Positions 15,999 through 25,998 of a DNA stretch of 64,000 nt are shown here, one piece after another (position 1 is the first letter of the stretch; each line of letters opens with the position of its first letter). The translations under genes were made by a program, and so were the position numbers. The notes below the pieces were generated by a model. The model was not told the origin of the DNA. It ran no database searches and worked only from the letters and a program-made list of their open reading frames with translations. This DNA is from Hyphomicrobium sp. (GTDB lineage Bacteria > Pseudomonadota > Alphaproteobacteria > Rhizobiales > Hyphomicrobiaceae): contig JAIEMV010000009.1 of NCBI GenBank assembly GCA_019751875.1, positions 1-64,000 of the forward strand, written 5' to 3'.

Positions 15999-18677
15999 AT
16001 GGCGGGCGTCAACGAGATCAGAACGGCGTTTCTTGACTACTTCAAGCGGAATGGCCACGAGGTCGTCGCGTCGTCGCCGCTTGTGCCGCGCAATGATCCG
16101 ACCTTGATGTTCACCAATGCCGGCATGGTGCAATTCAAGAACGTGTTTACGGGGCAGGAAACGCGTCCCTACTCGACGGCGGCGTCGTCGCAGAAATGCG
16201 TGCGGGCAGGCGGAAAGCACAACGACCTCGACAACGTCGGCTACACGGCGCGGCATCACACGTTTTTCGAGATGCTGGGGAATTTCTCTTTCGGCGACTA
16301 CTTCAAAGAGCGCGCGATCGAGCTCGCCTGGAACCTCATCACCAAGGATTATGGTCTCGATACATCGCGCCTGATGGTGACAGTCTATCACGACGACGAA
16401 GATGCGTTTCGGATTTGGAAAAAACTCACGGGGTTTCCTGACTCCAAGATCATTCGCATCGCGACCGCCGACAACTTCTGGGCCATGGGGGATACGGGTC
16501 CATGTGGTCCATGTTCCGAAATTTTCTACGACCATGATCCGGATGGGAAGAAGGGCATTCCCGGAGGGCCGCCCGGTTCTGCGGATGCTGACGGGGATCG
16601 CTTCATCGAAGTCTGGAACCTTGTGTTCATGCAGTTCGAGCAGCGCGCTGCGGGCGATCGTGTGCCGCTGCCGAAGCCGTCGATCGACACCGGCATGGGG
16701 CTCGAACGCATTTCCGCCGTTCTGCAAGGCGTGCACGACAACTACGATACGGATCTCTTCAAGGCGTTGATTGCCGCTTCCGTCGATGCGACCGGCGTGA
16801 AGCCGGAAGGCGAAGCGCGGTTCTCGCATCGCGTCATCGCCGACCACTTGCGCTCGACGAGCTTTCTCATCGCGGACGGTGTGCTGCCGTCGAACGAAGG
16901 GCGGGGGTATGTCCTACGGCGCATCATGCGTCGCGCCATGCGTCACGCGCATCTTTTAGGTGCGAAAGATCCGCTGATGTATCGACTCGTGCCGGCGCTC
17001 GTGCGTCAGATGAGCGATGCCTACCCGGAATTGTCGCGAGCGCAAGCGCTCATCACCGAAACGTTGAAGTTGGAAGAAACGCGATTCCGCAAGACCCTCG
17101 AAAATGGTCTGAAACTGCTTGGCGATGCGTCATCCAAGCTGACGCAGGGGGCGGTGTTCCCCGGTGACGTCGCGTTCAAACTCTACGACACGTACGGCTT
17201 TCCGCTGGACCTCACCGAAGATGCCCTTAAGCCGCGCGGTATTGCGGTCGATACCGCGGCCTTCAACACGTCGATGGAGAAGCAGAAGGAGGATGCGCGC
17301 AAAGCCTGGAAGGGATCCGGCGAAGCGGCGACCGAAAGCATCTGGTTCGAGATCAAGGAGAAGACGGGCGCCACGGAATTCCTCGGCTACGACACCGAGA
17401 CAGCAGAGGGCGTCGTAACCGCCATCGTGTCCGGCGGCCGGGAGGCGACTTCGCTGAAGGCTGGAGAGGAAGGTGCTCTCATTCTCAATCAAACACCATT
17501 CTATGGAGAGAGCGGTGGTCAGGTGGGTGATCGCGGGGTGATCCGGGGGCCGAAGGGTGCGCTGTTCCGCGTGAGCGATACCCAGAAAAAATTTGGCGAT
17601 CTTTTCATCCACATCGGCAAGGTCGAGGCGGGATCGTTCAAGGCGGGTGATGCCGTCGAATTGGATGTCGATCATCAGCGCCGCACGGCCACGCGCGCCA
17701 ACCATTCCGCGACGCATCTGCTGCACGAGGCCTTGCGCCAGGTGCTCGGGGAACATGTGGCGCAGAAGGGCTCGCTCGTTTCGCCCGATCGCCTGCGATT
17801 CGATTTCGTGCACCAGAAGCCGATGAGCCCTGACGAAGTGCGCCAGGTCGAGGCGATCGCCAACGCGCTCGTGTTGCAGAACTCGGCCGTTGAAACGCGC
17901 CTGATGGCGCTTGACGACGCCAAGGCATCCGGTGCCATGGCCCTGTTTGGCGAGAAGTACGGCGACGAAGTGCGGGTCGTCTCGATGGGTGAGCCGGCGC
18001 CTGGGGCAAACAAGGCGTGGTCGGTTGAACTGTGCGGCGGCACGCATGTGAAACGGACCGGCGATATCGGTCTTGTGAAGATCGTCGGGGAAAGCGCCAG
18101 TTCCGCCGGTGTGCGCCGCATTGAGGCGCTGACGGCGGACGGCGCGCGCGGCTATCTGGCCGAGGCCGACGAGCGCTTGAAGGAGGCCGCAGCGATCCTG
18201 AAGACGCGTCCGGAGGATGTGGTCGAACGGCTGAAGGTCGTCGTCGAGGAACGCAAAGCGCTCGAAAAGCAGCTGGCTGACGCCAAAAAGCAGATCGCGC
18301 TCGGGGGCGGCGGCGGCGGAACGGGGGCCGGCGCACCCGCGGTCGCGAAGGTCGGCGACACCAATTTCTTCCGCTTATCTGTCGCCGGCGTCGACATGAA
18401 GGACTTGAAGGCCATGGCCGACGAGGGCCGCGCGAAGGTCGGCTCGGGTGTGGTGGCGATCGCCAACGCATCCGCCGACGGAAAGCTTGGTATCGTCGTG
18501 GCCGTCACCCCGGATCTTACCGGCCGCTTCAACGCCGTGGACCTGGTCCGGGCCGCCTCGGAAAAGTCCGGCGGGAAGGGGGGTGGCGGGCGTCCCGACA
18601 TGGCGCAGGCGGGCGGTCCGGACGGTCGCAAAGCGGATGATGCTCTGGCGGCCATCGAGGCCATGATCGGAGCATAA
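15999..18677 (+). CDS. alaS: Alanyl-tRNA synthetase
   Basis: 892 residues, full length. The N-terminal class II catalytic core includes [17 protein letters not shown]. The editing domain carries [11 protein letters not shown] and CGGTHV, which supply the zinc ligands that clear mischarged Ser and Gly. A coiled coil and C-Ala domain close the protein; a glycine-rich linker (about 768-780) precedes C-Ala. The enzyme charges tRNA-Ala using the G3:U70 pair. ATG 15999 is preceded by GGAAAG. The recA-alaS order is conserved in many alphaproteobacteria. Confidence 0.98.
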   Translation: MAGVNEIRTAFLDYFKRNGHEVVASSPLVPRNDPTLMFTNAGMVQFKNVFTGQETRPYSTAASSQKCVRAGGKHNDLDNVGYTARHHTFFEMLGNFSFGDYFKERAIELAWNLITKDYGLDTSRLMVTVYHDDEDAFRIWKKLTGFPDSKIIRIATADNFWAMGDTGPCGPCSEIFYDHDPDGKKGIPGGPPGSADADGDRFIEVWNLVFMQFEQRAAGDRVPLPKPSIDTGMGLERISAVLQGVHDNYDTDLFKALIAASVDATGVKPEGEARFSHRVIADHLRSTSFLIADGVLPSNEGRGYVLRRIMRRAMRHAHLLGAKDPLMYRLVPALVRQMSDAYPELSRAQALITETLKLEETRFRKTLENGLKLLGDASSKLTQGAVFPGDVAFKLYDTYGFPLDLTEDALKPRGIAVDTAAFNTSMEKQKEDARKAWKGSGEAATESIWFEIKEKTGATEFLGYDTETAEGVVTAIVSGGREATSLKAGEEGALILNQTPFYGESGGQVGDRGVIRGPKGALFRVSDTQKKFGDLFIHIGKVEAGSFKAGDAVELDVDHQRRTATRANHSATHLLHEALRQVLGEHVAQKGSLVSPDRLRFDFVHQKPMSPDEVRQVEAIANALVLQNSAVETRLMALDDAKASGAMALFGEKYGDEVRVVSMGEPAPGANKAWSVELCGGTHVKRTGDIGLVKIVGESASSAGVRRIEALTADGARGYLAEADERLKEAAAILKTRPEDVVERLKVVVEERKALEKQLADAKKQIALGGGGGGTGAGAPAVAKVGDTNFFRLSVAGVDMKDLKAMADEGRAKVGSGVVAIANASADGKLGIVVAVTPDLTGRFNAVDLVRAASEKSGGKGGGGRPDMAQAGGPDGRKADDALAAIEAMIGA

Positions 18678-18753
18678 GGTTGCCGCGTAACGTGACGACG
18701 TGCATGGCCCTTGAGGCCAAAATGACAAAATTCGACCTGGGAGTGAGCCCGTG

Positions 18754-19113
18754 ATGCGCCTGATCGGAACACTGTTGGCTATTGGCCCTGTCCTTGTGTC
18801 CGCGCTGCCGGCGCACGCTGAGCAGCCCGACACCATCTGCGGCTCAAAGCCCGACATGGTCGGCATCATGCTGCGCATGTACGAAGACGGCGTGGAGAAG
18901 GTTGCGGGAGACAACAAGATGTTCGTCAAGCGCGACAGCCGTGACGGGTCTCTCTGGGTCATCGCCCTGCCGAACACAACCGCACATCCGGCTGTCGCCT
19001 GCCGCAGCAAGACCAAAGAGCTCTCGGTTCTGTGCAGCGCCGGGGAGAAGGCATGCGCTTCGTTCCGGGACCAGGCGACTCAGCGTCTCGACAAAGTCGA
19101 AGCTGGCGGTTGA
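18754..19113 (+). CDS. Small exported protein of unknown function
   Basis: 119 residues. A signal peptide (MRLIGTLLAIGPVLVSALPAHA) is cleaved around residue 22. The mature domain has four cysteines (CGSKPD, ACRSK, VLCSA, KACAS), possibly two disulfides. A GTG directly upstream (18751) is an equally possible start; GGGAG at 18739-18743 serves both. It follows alaS by 76 bases and precedes the CPA2 antiporter by about 115. I do not recognise the family. Confidence 0.7.
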   Translation: MRLIGTLLAIGPVLVSALPAHAEQPDTICGSKPDMVGIMLRMYEDGVEKVAGDNKMFVKRDSRDGSLWVIALPNTTAHPAVACRSKTKELSVLCSAGEKACASFRDQATQRLDKVEAGG

Positions 19114-19229
19114 TGGGACCCGCATACCCGGCTGCAACATTTCGCGCCGTATCGTGGCTTGCACTTCTAAGTCCTGGGCCCGACAGTGGGATCGCTTAAG
19201 TCTCGATTTAAGTGATGCCGGAGCGGTGA

Positions 19230-21032
19230 ATGTCGGGAGCGCAGGACATTGGGGCCTATAAGGATGGCATCGTCATCCTCGCCACGGCGGCCATTGCGGT
19301 TCCGTTGCTGCAGCGTCTGCGCATCAGTCCGGTGCTCGGCTATCTCCTCATGGGCATGCTGCTTGGCCCGCATATGATCGGCGCCCTCACGCGCTTCATG
19401 CCGGCGGCCGAATGGTTCACGATTTCCAATCCCGACAACCTTGCACTCGTCGGTGAATTGGGTGTCGCTTTTCTTCTGTTCATCATCGGACTCGAGCTGG
19501 CGCCGCAACGATTATGGATCATGCGGCGACTGGTCTTCGGGTTGGGATCGCTGCAAATTTTTGTGAGTGCAATCGTCATTGGTTCACTCGCAGCCCTGCT
19601 TGGTCAGGAGCCGGCAGCAGCCTTGATCATCGGATCGTCGCTGGCGCTTTCTTCGACGGCGATCGTGGTGGAACTGCTGGCGCAGCAGAACCGCCTCTCG
19701 CTTGGAACGGGACGTACGAGTTTTTCCATCCTGCTGATGCAGGATCTCGCCGTCATTCCGCTGCTGATGCTGGTTCCTGCTCTGGCGCCGGGAAACAGCG
19801 AATCTCTTGTCACGGGCATCGCTTTGGCGCTCGGGCAGGCTGGCCTAGCGGTAGGATTGATCGTTGTCGTCGGGTATCTGGTGTTGCGGCCGCTATTTCG
19901 GTTGGTGGCCAATACGGAAAGCAGCGATTTGTTCGTCGCAGCTGTCATGCTGGTGGCAGCGGGAAGCGGGATCATGACGGCGGCGGCTGGTCTGTCGATG
20001 GCCCTGGGCGCATTCGTCGCCGGCCTGCTGCTTGCGGAAACAGAATTCCGACGAGCCATAGAAGCGACGATCGAGCCGGTGAAAGGACTGCTACTGGGCT
20101 GCTTCTTTTTCACAGTCGGTGCCGGCCTCGACCTCAGCGTCATCGCGGACAACCCCGGCAAGGTCTTGCTGGGCGTCGCGGTGTTTCTCGCCATCAAATC
20201 GGCGATCGTCGGCGGTCTCGTGAAGCTGTTCGGGTTCAGCACGGCGGTGGCCGGTCGCACGGCGGCGCTGCTTGGACCGGGCGGTGAGTTCGCGTTCATC
20301 GTGCTTGGGCTGGCGCTCACTGCCAAAATCATAACACCGGATGTTGCAGCATACGTGCTGGCATTGACGTCGCTCTCGATGGCATTGATCCCGCTCCTCG
20401 ACAAAGCCGCACAAGCCCTCTTTCCCATTCCTATCTCGGTTCCCTCGGACCCTGCACTGAAGGATCTGCCGGGTAGCGAGGAGTCCGTGACCGCAATCAT
20501 CATCGGTTTTGGCCGCGTGGGTGCGCTCGTGGCCGACATGCTGAACGTGCACAAGGTCAGCCACATCATCACAGAGAAAAGACCCGATCTCGTCTCCAGC
20601 GCACGGACGGAAAAGCGGCCTATCTATTACGGCGATGCGCTCAATACGAGCTTTCTGCAACACTGTGGGCTGATCCGGGCGAAGGCTGTGATCATCACCA
20701 TTCACGACTGGGAAGCGACAGACAACATCGTCAAGACCGTGCGGTCGCTGAGTCCTGAGATCACGATTGTCGCCCGTGCCCGCGACGCGGATCATGCGCG
20801 CTATCTTTATGAACTGGGCGTGTCAGACGCAGTGCCGGAGACGATCGAAGCCAGTCTACAGTTGTCGGAAGCAGCGCTCGTCGATCTTGGCGTTCCTACG
20901 GGTCCTGTGATCGCGTCGATCCATGAGAAACGCGACGAGTTCCGGGCCGCATTGCAATCGGCGGCCGGCAAGGCTGGCCGAAAGACGACGCATGCCGTTC
21001 GATCCAAGGCGCGAGATCGGGCCGGGGCCTGA
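19230..21032 (+). CDS. CPA2 family monovalent cation:proton antiporter (YbaL/KefB type) with TrkA-N domain
   Basis: 600 residues. Twelve or so membrane helices (about 10-390) include the family segments ISPVLGYLLMGMLLGP and LLLFIIGLELAPQRLW. A cytoplasmic Rossmann domain (about 415-540, AIIIGFGRVGALVADML) resembles TrkA-N of Kef and YbaL proteins and should bind a nucleotide such as NAD(H). It probably exchanges K+ or Na+ for H+. The basic C-terminal tail (KAGRKTTHAVRSKARDRA) is an extension. ATG 19230 follows GGAG. A TTAA pair (19196-19211) precedes the gene but with the wrong spacing for CtrA. Confidence 0.92.
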   Translation: MSGAQDIGAYKDGIVILATAAIAVPLLQRLRISPVLGYLLMGMLLGPHMIGALTRFMPAAEWFTISNPDNLALVGELGVAFLLFIIGLELAPQRLWIMRRLVFGLGSLQIFVSAIVIGSLAALLGQEPAAALIIGSSLALSSTAIVVELLAQQNRLSLGTGRTSFSILLMQDLAVIPLLMLVPALAPGNSESLVTGIALALGQAGLAVGLIVVVGYLVLRPLFRLVANTESSDLFVAAVMLVAAGSGIMTAAAGLSMALGAFVAGLLLAETEFRRAIEATIEPVKGLLLGCFFFTVGAGLDLSVIADNPGKVLLGVAVFLAIKSAIVGGLVKLFGFSTAVAGRTAALLGPGGEFAFIVLGLALTAKIITPDVAAYVLALTSLSMALIPLLDKAAQALFPIPISVPSDPALKDLPGSEESVTAIIIGFGRVGALVADMLNVHKVSHIITEKRPDLVSSARTEKRPIYYGDALNTSFLQHCGLIRAKAVIITIHDWEATDNIVKTVRSLSPEITIVARARDADHARYLYELGVSDAVPETIEASLQLSEAALVDLGVPTGPVIASIHEKRDEFRAALQSAAGKAGRKTTHAVRSKARDRAGA

Positions 21033-21050
21033 TCCGCGTGTCGGGCGGCC

Positions 21051-21815
21051 CTATTCTGTCACGCGCGACCAATCGAGGATGTCGAAGTCGGCGAGAAGCG
21101 CGGCGAGATTGCCATCGGCGTCGATACCGGCATAGACGGAGTATACGCCCTCACCCCACCCTGCATCGAACGCGATCACGTTGGCCGGGCCGATATCGAC
21201 GGCAAGCCTGAATGCGCCCGCTGCGCCCTTGGCGCGAATTCCTGCGTTCTGGCCGTTTTCGAGCCAGCTGTCGAAGAACGTTTCATCCGCCTTCACCGCC
21301 TCGGACGTGGCGCGGCCCGCATCCTGATCGAAGAACGCAGCGACGCCGCTGTCGACGCTGATTCCCCACGTCCCTTCCGGGTTTTCTGCGTCGCGCATCA
21401 TATCTTCAGGCTTGGCCATCTCCCAGCGCACGACGGGCCGGTCGGTGATCTCAACGCGCGCGAATGCGATCCGGCCGCGCCCCATCGCACCTTGGAGAAT
21501 AGCGAGATTGACGGGGTGTTCGCCTTTCGGGACATCGAGGGCGAGTGGCTGCTGATCAGTGCTGACAAAGGGATCGGCGGCGATCACTTTGCCGGAGGTG
21601 ACTTTCAGCTTCGCGAGTTCGGTGACGCGAAAGTAGATCTTCACGGGTCGCGGCTTTTCACCGGGAAGACTGTCGTCGGCGGTGGCGATGAAGTCGGGCG
21701 AGAAGACACGCGTGAAAAAGGCAGAGTGGAGGGGTTCCTGGGCGAGAAGTGGAGCCGCGCCAGGCGCTGTCGCGACAAAGATGGCCGCCATGAGTGATTG
21801 GATGAAGGTGCGCAT
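21051..21815 (-). CDS. Exported DUF4241 protein
   Basis: 254 residues. Signal peptide at 1-25 (FVATAPGAAPLLAQ). The mature protein has the DUF4241 pattern: SGKVIAADPFVSTDQQPLAL, then GEHPVNLAIL, RPVVRWEMA, VDSGVAAFFD, and a final GWGEGVYSVYAGID. DUF4241 proteins are widespread and uncharacterised; the domain looks like a ligand-binding beta-rich fold. It converges on the CPA2 antiporter with only 18 bases between the stops, so they may share an overlapping terminator region. No operon partner is evident. Confidence 0.8.
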   Translation of the reverse strand: MRTFIQSLMAAIFVATAPGAAPLLAQEPLHSAFFTRVFSPDFIATADDSLPGEKPRPVKIYFRVTELAKLKVTSGKVIAADPFVSTDQQPLALDVPKGEHPVNLAILQGAMGRGRIAFARVEITDRPVVRWEMAKPEDMMRDAENPEGTWGISVDSGVAAFFDQDAGRATSEAVKADETFFDSWLENGQNAGIRAKGAAGAFRLAVDIGPANVIAFDAGWGEGVYSVYAGIDADGNLAALLADFDILDWSRVTE

Positions 21816-21936
21816 GGGAAATTGATGGTGATTGAGATTGCCGTCTCACCTAGCACAGCGCTATCGCGCATTCATGGAGAGCCGACTGACAGCGTCAATT
21901 CGACAACCGGTGTGACTGTGCAACTTCAGGGAAATC

Positions 21937-22362
21937 TCAGACGGTGGCGGAGGGGAGGTCCGAGGCAAGGCCCAGGCGCTCGAGGCCCTCGACGAGCATC
22001 GTGCCCAAGAGCGGCTGCCCCATGAGATAAACAGGCGTCGGCACCTCACGACGTGCCAATGCCTCTCCGATCGCCTCCTCCCACTCTTCCGGTTCGAAGT
22101 CGCCACGGCCAATCCAGAAGAGGGCCACCAGCTCGGCTTGCTGGCGATCGTCGAGGCCGGCGATCTCTTTGGCGATCTCCTGGCGGCTCAGGTCACCGGG
22201 GGTGTCTTGCAATGCGTCGATCATGTCGTCGTCGGTGGCGTTTGAGCCGCTATCGGGATCAGTGACCGCTTCACGTCCCTGCACGCCGCTTGCCTTGAAC
22301 GCCAGCCGCTCGACATAATCAACGGGGAGGGACATATCAGGAGCGATCTGAGGCTCGGCCAT
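21937..22362 (-). CDS. DUF3775 domain protein
   Basis: 141 residues from ATG 22362. The sequence has the DUF3775 features: VDYVERLAFKA near the N-terminus, an acidic linker, then LDDRQQAELVALFWIGRGDF and EEWEEAIGEA, and a C-terminal TPVYLMGQPLLGTMLVEGL. Predicted mostly helical and cytoplasmic. The start is uncertain: a GTG at 22422 extends the frame by 20 residues, and no strong ribosome binding site favours any. It sits downstream of the cytochrome c gene on the same strand, 84 bases away. Function unknown. Confidence 0.75.
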   Translation of the reverse strand: MAEPQIAPDMSLPVDYVERLAFKASGVQGREAVTDPDSGSNATDDDMIDALQDTPGDLSRQEIAKEIAGLDDRQQAELVALFWIGRGDFEPEEWEEAIGEALARREVPTPVYLMGQPLLGTMLVEGLERLGLASDLPSATV

Positions 22363-22446
22363 ACTGCTGGAACGCCCGGCGAGGCCGCGGGTTCCCGGCA
22401 ACGAGCAGCCATAGCTCTTCACAAAAGAGAAGTGGGAGCGGGTAAA

Positions 22447-22926
22447 TTACTTCGCCGCAGCTCCGGCTTTTAGGGAGCGAATGTAGGCGATGATCTTCCA
22501 AAGGTCCTGCTCGTTGGAGATTGCCTCGCCAAATGGCGGCATGGGGCCGGCATGTTTTTCTTTGTCGCCGCGGCTGTAGCCAGCTTTCGCAACGCCTTCG
22601 CTCCCGATTGCAACGAGGCGGAAGAGCGTGTCGTCATCGCTGCCGTAGATCCAATTTTCATTTATCAACGACGGACAATGAATGCCGCCACCATTGGCTC
22701 CGTGGCACGCCCCGCACGTTTTCGTCTGATAGAGTTCTTTGCCTTCTGCCACGATTTCTGGCGTTATGGGGAGCGGATTTTTCAGCGTGCCCTTTTCCGT
22801 CGCGTTGACCCTCTCAATAGCCGACATCTTTGCGTCGTCCGCAGCGCCAAGTGGCAATGGCGCAATTATCGCGACCATAGTGACTGCCGAGAGGATCGCC
22901 AGATCGCATGCCACAGATTTCTGCAT
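22447..22926 (-). CDS. Exported c-type cytochrome, single heme
   Basis: 159 residues. N-terminal signal peptide ends around AAPLPLGA. One heme-binding motif CGACH occurs in KTCGACHGANGGG, and the methionine in GPMPPFGEAIS is the likely sixth ligand. The C-terminal helix DLWKIIAYIRSL is typical of cytochrome c class I. It lies directly downstream of the PQQ-dependent sugar dehydrogenase on the same strand (119 bases apart), so it is the obvious candidate to take electrons from that enzyme. Several GTG/ATG starts are possible; ATG 22926 begins the best signal peptide. Confidence 0.85.
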   Translation of the reverse strand: MQKSVACDLAILSAVTMVAIIAPLPLGAADDAKMSAIERVNATEKGTLKNPLPITPEIVAEGKELYQTKTCGACHGANGGGIHCPSLINENWIYGSDDDTLFRLVAIGSEGVAKAGYSRGDKEKHAGPMPPFGEAISNEQDLWKIIAYIRSLKAGAAAK

Positions 22927-23045
22927 AGTCGAGTGTGCCTGCTGTTTGTGCTGCACTGGTGAACGGTCGCGATGGCATCGCCTTCGGCTATGCCATCGCG
23001 CGGATCGTTATGTGACGGAAAGGTGCCGCGCTGGTGGCTCCAGCG

Positions 23046-24323
23046 TCAGTTCGGCTTCAGCGAAATGATGCTACCCTCGTCCGTGGCCACATAGAGATTG
23101 CCGTCAGGACCCTGAACGACCGAACGGAAACGGCCGGCCGGCATCGGCAGGTTGACCATCGTCCGCGTCGCCGATGAGCCGTCAGAGGTGATGTCGAGAA
23201 CATCAAGGCGATTGCCCACGGGCGTTCCATGCACGCCAATGCCCATCAACCCGACGACCATGCGGCCATTCCACGACTTCCACTGCGGGCCGTCCAGGAA
23301 GACGCCCGACGATAAGCCCTGCGAAAGGCTGTCGTTGTTCCAAGCCGGCTTCATGGCGTCGGGGTATGTTTTCGTATCGGTCATGGGCATGAAGGCTGCC
23401 CTCTCCTTGGGGTCAACGGCCCCCATCTGATTGGGCGAGTAACCGCAGTACTGGTCGGGACATTCGCCACGACCCGCCATGTTGGGACGCGGATCCCAGC
23501 CGGCATTGCCGCCATTAACAAGGGCCGTCACTTCGTCGGAGTGCCAAGGCCCATTCTCAGCTGTGTAGGGCTGGTTCGTGCCGGGACGGAAGGCGATGCC
23601 CTGCGGATTGCGGTGGCCGTATGTGTAGATCCGCTTGTCGAAGCCTTCCGGCGCCTTGTTGTCGGCGGCGGCCTTGCCGTCGCGGTCAATGCGCAGCACC
23701 TTACCGCCTATCTTCGTTGGTGACTGCGGAACCTCGCCGTTATGCGTGTCCCCCGTCGTCACATAGAGAAAACCGTCGCCCGGATTGAAGCGCAGACGGC
23801 CTCCGTTGTGTGCGCCGGGACCGCCAAATGGATGATCGGTGGCCATGGGCTTGTAGGGAATGTCGTCGACGATATCTTTGCGGTCCGAGACCTTGCTGAA
23901 ATCGTCGCTCACCTTTAGGCGCATGACGCGGTTGGTGCCGGGGGCTGTCTTGGACGACGTGGAGTAGACGTAGATCAGGCGGTTCTTGGCAAAGTCCGGA
24001 TCAGCGACCACGCCCTGCATGCCGGCCTGGCCTTCGCAGAAGAGATCGGCAGCGGTATCGGCATAGCCATTGGTGTCTTTCATTCCGAGCAGCGGATTGA
24101 CTTTACCATCGGCTGTCCTGACTGAGAGTCCTTTGCATTTCTCGGTAAAGAACATGGTCCCATCCGGCAGCAGCGCCATGTCCCATGGATTTTCAAGTTT
24201 TGACAGCACGACTGTGTGCGTAAGGACAGGCACGTCAGGTGCTGTTTCGGCCGCACCTGCGTGTGAGAAGGCGATCGTACCTAGCAGAGCACAGGACGAT
24301 AAGCGACGGAGGCCTACATTCAT
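23046..24323 (-). CDS. PQQ-dependent soluble sugar (aldose) dehydrogenase
   Basis: 425 residues with a signal peptide ending at AGAAE. The six-bladed propeller of the GSDH family is recognisable: PWDMALLPDGTMFFTEK, the catalytic-histidine segment GGPGAHNGGRLRFNPG, YGHRNPQGIAFRPG, and a closing blade GPDGNLYVATDEG. Such enzymes oxidise aldoses in the periplasm with PQQ and pass electrons to a cytochrome. The heme c gene just downstream fits. No pqq biosynthesis gene is in the window. ATG 24323 has GGGAA nearby; the frame is open to 24356. A second, more distant family member is at 37030-38247. Confidence 0.86.
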   Translation of the reverse strand: MNVGLRRLSSCALLGTIAFSHAGAAETAPDVPVLTHTVVLSKLENPWDMALLPDGTMFFTEKCKGLSVRTADGKVNPLLGMKDTNGYADTAADLFCEGQAGMQGVVADPDFAKNRLIYVYSTSSKTAPGTNRVMRLKVSDDFSKVSDRKDIVDDIPYKPMATDHPFGGPGAHNGGRLRFNPGDGFLYVTTGDTHNGEVPQSPTKIGGKVLRIDRDGKAAADNKAPEGFDKRIYTYGHRNPQGIAFRPGTNQPYTAENGPWHSDEVTALVNGGNAGWDPRPNMAGRGECPDQYCGYSPNQMGAVDPKERAAFMPMTDTKTYPDAMKPAWNNDSLSQGLSSGVFLDGPQWKSWNGRMVVGLMGIGVHGTPVGNRLDVLDITSDGSSATRTMVNLPMPAGRFRSVVQGPDGNLYVATDEGSIISLKPN

Positions 24324-24411
24324 GAGCGGTTCCCATTGAGCGCAAGTCAGCTTCATTCGCGTGACTGGGTCGCGCGAAGCTGAACAATCCTTCTATTTTT
24401 GATAGCTAGAA

Positions 24412-24443
24412 TGGTCGCGCGCGATCGTCACCGCGCGCGCCAT
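24412..24443. other. CG-rich palindrome between icd and the sugar dehydrogenase
   Basis: cgcgcgcg and ccgcgcgcg arms around atcgtca form an 8-bp or longer GC stem. It lies between the end of icd (24595) and the start of the sugar dehydrogenase (24323). It might slow transcription from icd, but there is no clean T-run. A 7-bp stem with loop ctc (24583-24599) overlaps the icd stop codon. Confidence 0.35.
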
Positions 24444-24594
24444 GTTCCAACTCGTCAGTACAGTCACATACTGAATGCCCAGCGTCTATAGGCGTCATTC
24501 CTGCGCTTCGCGAAAAACCGGATCTTGGCGTGAAAATTATTGTGATCGTTTCGTGTGCCAGATCGCGTGATCCAAACCTCGCTCTGATCCTCGA

Positions 24595-25806
24595 TCAGAC
24601 CATAGCCTGCTTCAGGTTCTCGTCGATCTTGTCGAGGAAGCCGGTGGTGGAGAGCCACTTCTGATCGGGTCCGACGAGGAGGGCGAGATCCTTGGTCATG
24701 AAGCCGGACTCGACCGTATCGACGCAGACTTTTTCTAGCGTATCGGCGAAGCGCTTCAGGTCGGCATTGTCATCGAGCTTGGCGCGATGGGCGAGGCCGC
24801 GCGTCCATGCGAAGATGGACGCGATGGCGTTGGTCGAGGTTTCCTTGCCCTTCTGGTGTTCGCGGTAATGACGCGTGACGGTGCCGTGTGCGGCTTCGGC
24901 TTCGACCGTTTTGCCATCCGGGGTCATCAGAACGGACGTCATCAGGCCGAGCGAACCGAAGCCCTGGGCTACGGTGTCCGACTGCACGTCGCCGTCATAG
25001 TTCTTGCAGGCCCAGATATAGCCGCCTGACCACTTGAGCGCCGAGGCGACCATGTCATCGATCAGGCGGTGTTCGTAGGTCAGCTTGCGCTTCTGGAATT
25101 CGTCCTTGAACTCGGCGTCGTAGACGTCCTGGAAGATGTCCTTGAAGCGGCCGTCATAGGCTTTGAGGATGGTGTTCTTGGTGGAGAGATAAACGGGATA
25201 GTTGCGGTTGAGGCCGTAGTTGAGTGAGGCGCGGGCAAATTCGCGAATGCTTTCGTCGAGGTTATACATCGCCATCGCGACGCCGGCGTCGGGCGCCTTG
25301 AAAACTTCCTTTTCGATCACCTTTCCGTCGTCGCCAACGAACTTGATCGACAGCGTGCCTTTGCCTGGGAACTTGAAATCGGTCGCCTTATACTGGTCGC
25401 CGAACGCATGGCGGCCGACGATAATGGGCTGCGTCCAGCCGGGCACGAGGCGCGGCACGTTCTTGCAGATGATGGGCTCGCGGAAGATGACGCCGCCGAG
25501 AATGTTGCGGATCGTGCCGTTGGGGCTCTTCCACATTTCTTTGAGGTTGAATTCCTTCACGCGGGCTTCGTCGGGCGTGATGGTGGCGCACTTGACGCCG
25601 ACGCCGTGCTTCTTGATCGCGTGCGCGCTGTCGATGGTGACCTGATCGGAAGTCTTGTCCCGGTTCTCGACAGAGAGGTCGTAGTAGTCGAGGTTCACGT
25701 CGAGATAGGGGTGGATCAGCTTGTCCTTGATGAGTTGCCAGATGATGCGAGTCATCTCATCGCCGTCGAGTTCCACGACGGTGCCGGTCACCTTGATCTT
25801 CGTCAT
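24595..25806 (-). CDS. icd: NADP-dependent isocitrate dehydrogenase
   Basis: 403 residues, the length of the homodimeric type found in eukaryotes and alphaproteobacteria rather than the E. coli type. Visible family segments are [42 protein letters not shown] and the C-terminal [19 protein letters not shown], which contacts NADP. It converts isocitrate to 2-oxoglutarate in the TCA cycle and supplies NADPH. It lies downstream of recA and alaS, as in many relatives, but on the opposite strand. ATG 25806 begins the canonical [18 protein letters not shown]. Confidence 0.98.
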   Translation of the reverse strand: MTKIKVTGTVVELDGDEMTRIIWQLIKDKLIHPYLDVNLDYYDLSVENRDKTSDQVTIDSAHAIKKHGVGVKCATITPDEARVKEFNLKEMWKSPNGTIRNILGGVIFREPIICKNVPRLVPGWTQPIIVGRHAFGDQYKATDFKFPGKGTLSIKFVGDDGKVIEKEVFKAPDAGVAMAMYNLDESIREFARASLNYGLNRNYPVYLSTKNTILKAYDGRFKDIFQDVYDAEFKDEFQKRKLTYEHRLIDDMVASALKWSGGYIWACKNYDGDVQSDTVAQGFGSLGLMTSVLMTPDGKTVEAEAAHGTVTRHYREHQKGKETSTNAIASIFAWTRGLAHRAKLDDNADLKRFADTLEKVCVDTVESGFMTKDLALLVGPDQKWLSTTGFLDKIDENLKQAMV

Positions 25807-25998
25807 ACGAATGGGCCTATTCGGTTAGCGCGGGCAGGGATGATGCGGCGCACCATAGGACGCGGCACCGCCTTCGCCAAGCGCCGACCGGCCGCACCCG
25901 GCATGAGACTAAAGGACGTGGGTTGGCTGGCGGCCAGCGCTTCGCTATAGGCGGGCACAGCCCGGCCGCATGACCGCCAGGGCAGTCGAAGGGCGACT

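Noticed and set aside
19196-19211. TTAA pair upstream of the CPA2 antiporter, possible CtrA site
   Set aside because: The half-sites are eight bases apart instead of the seven of the CtrA consensus; kept only as a note.
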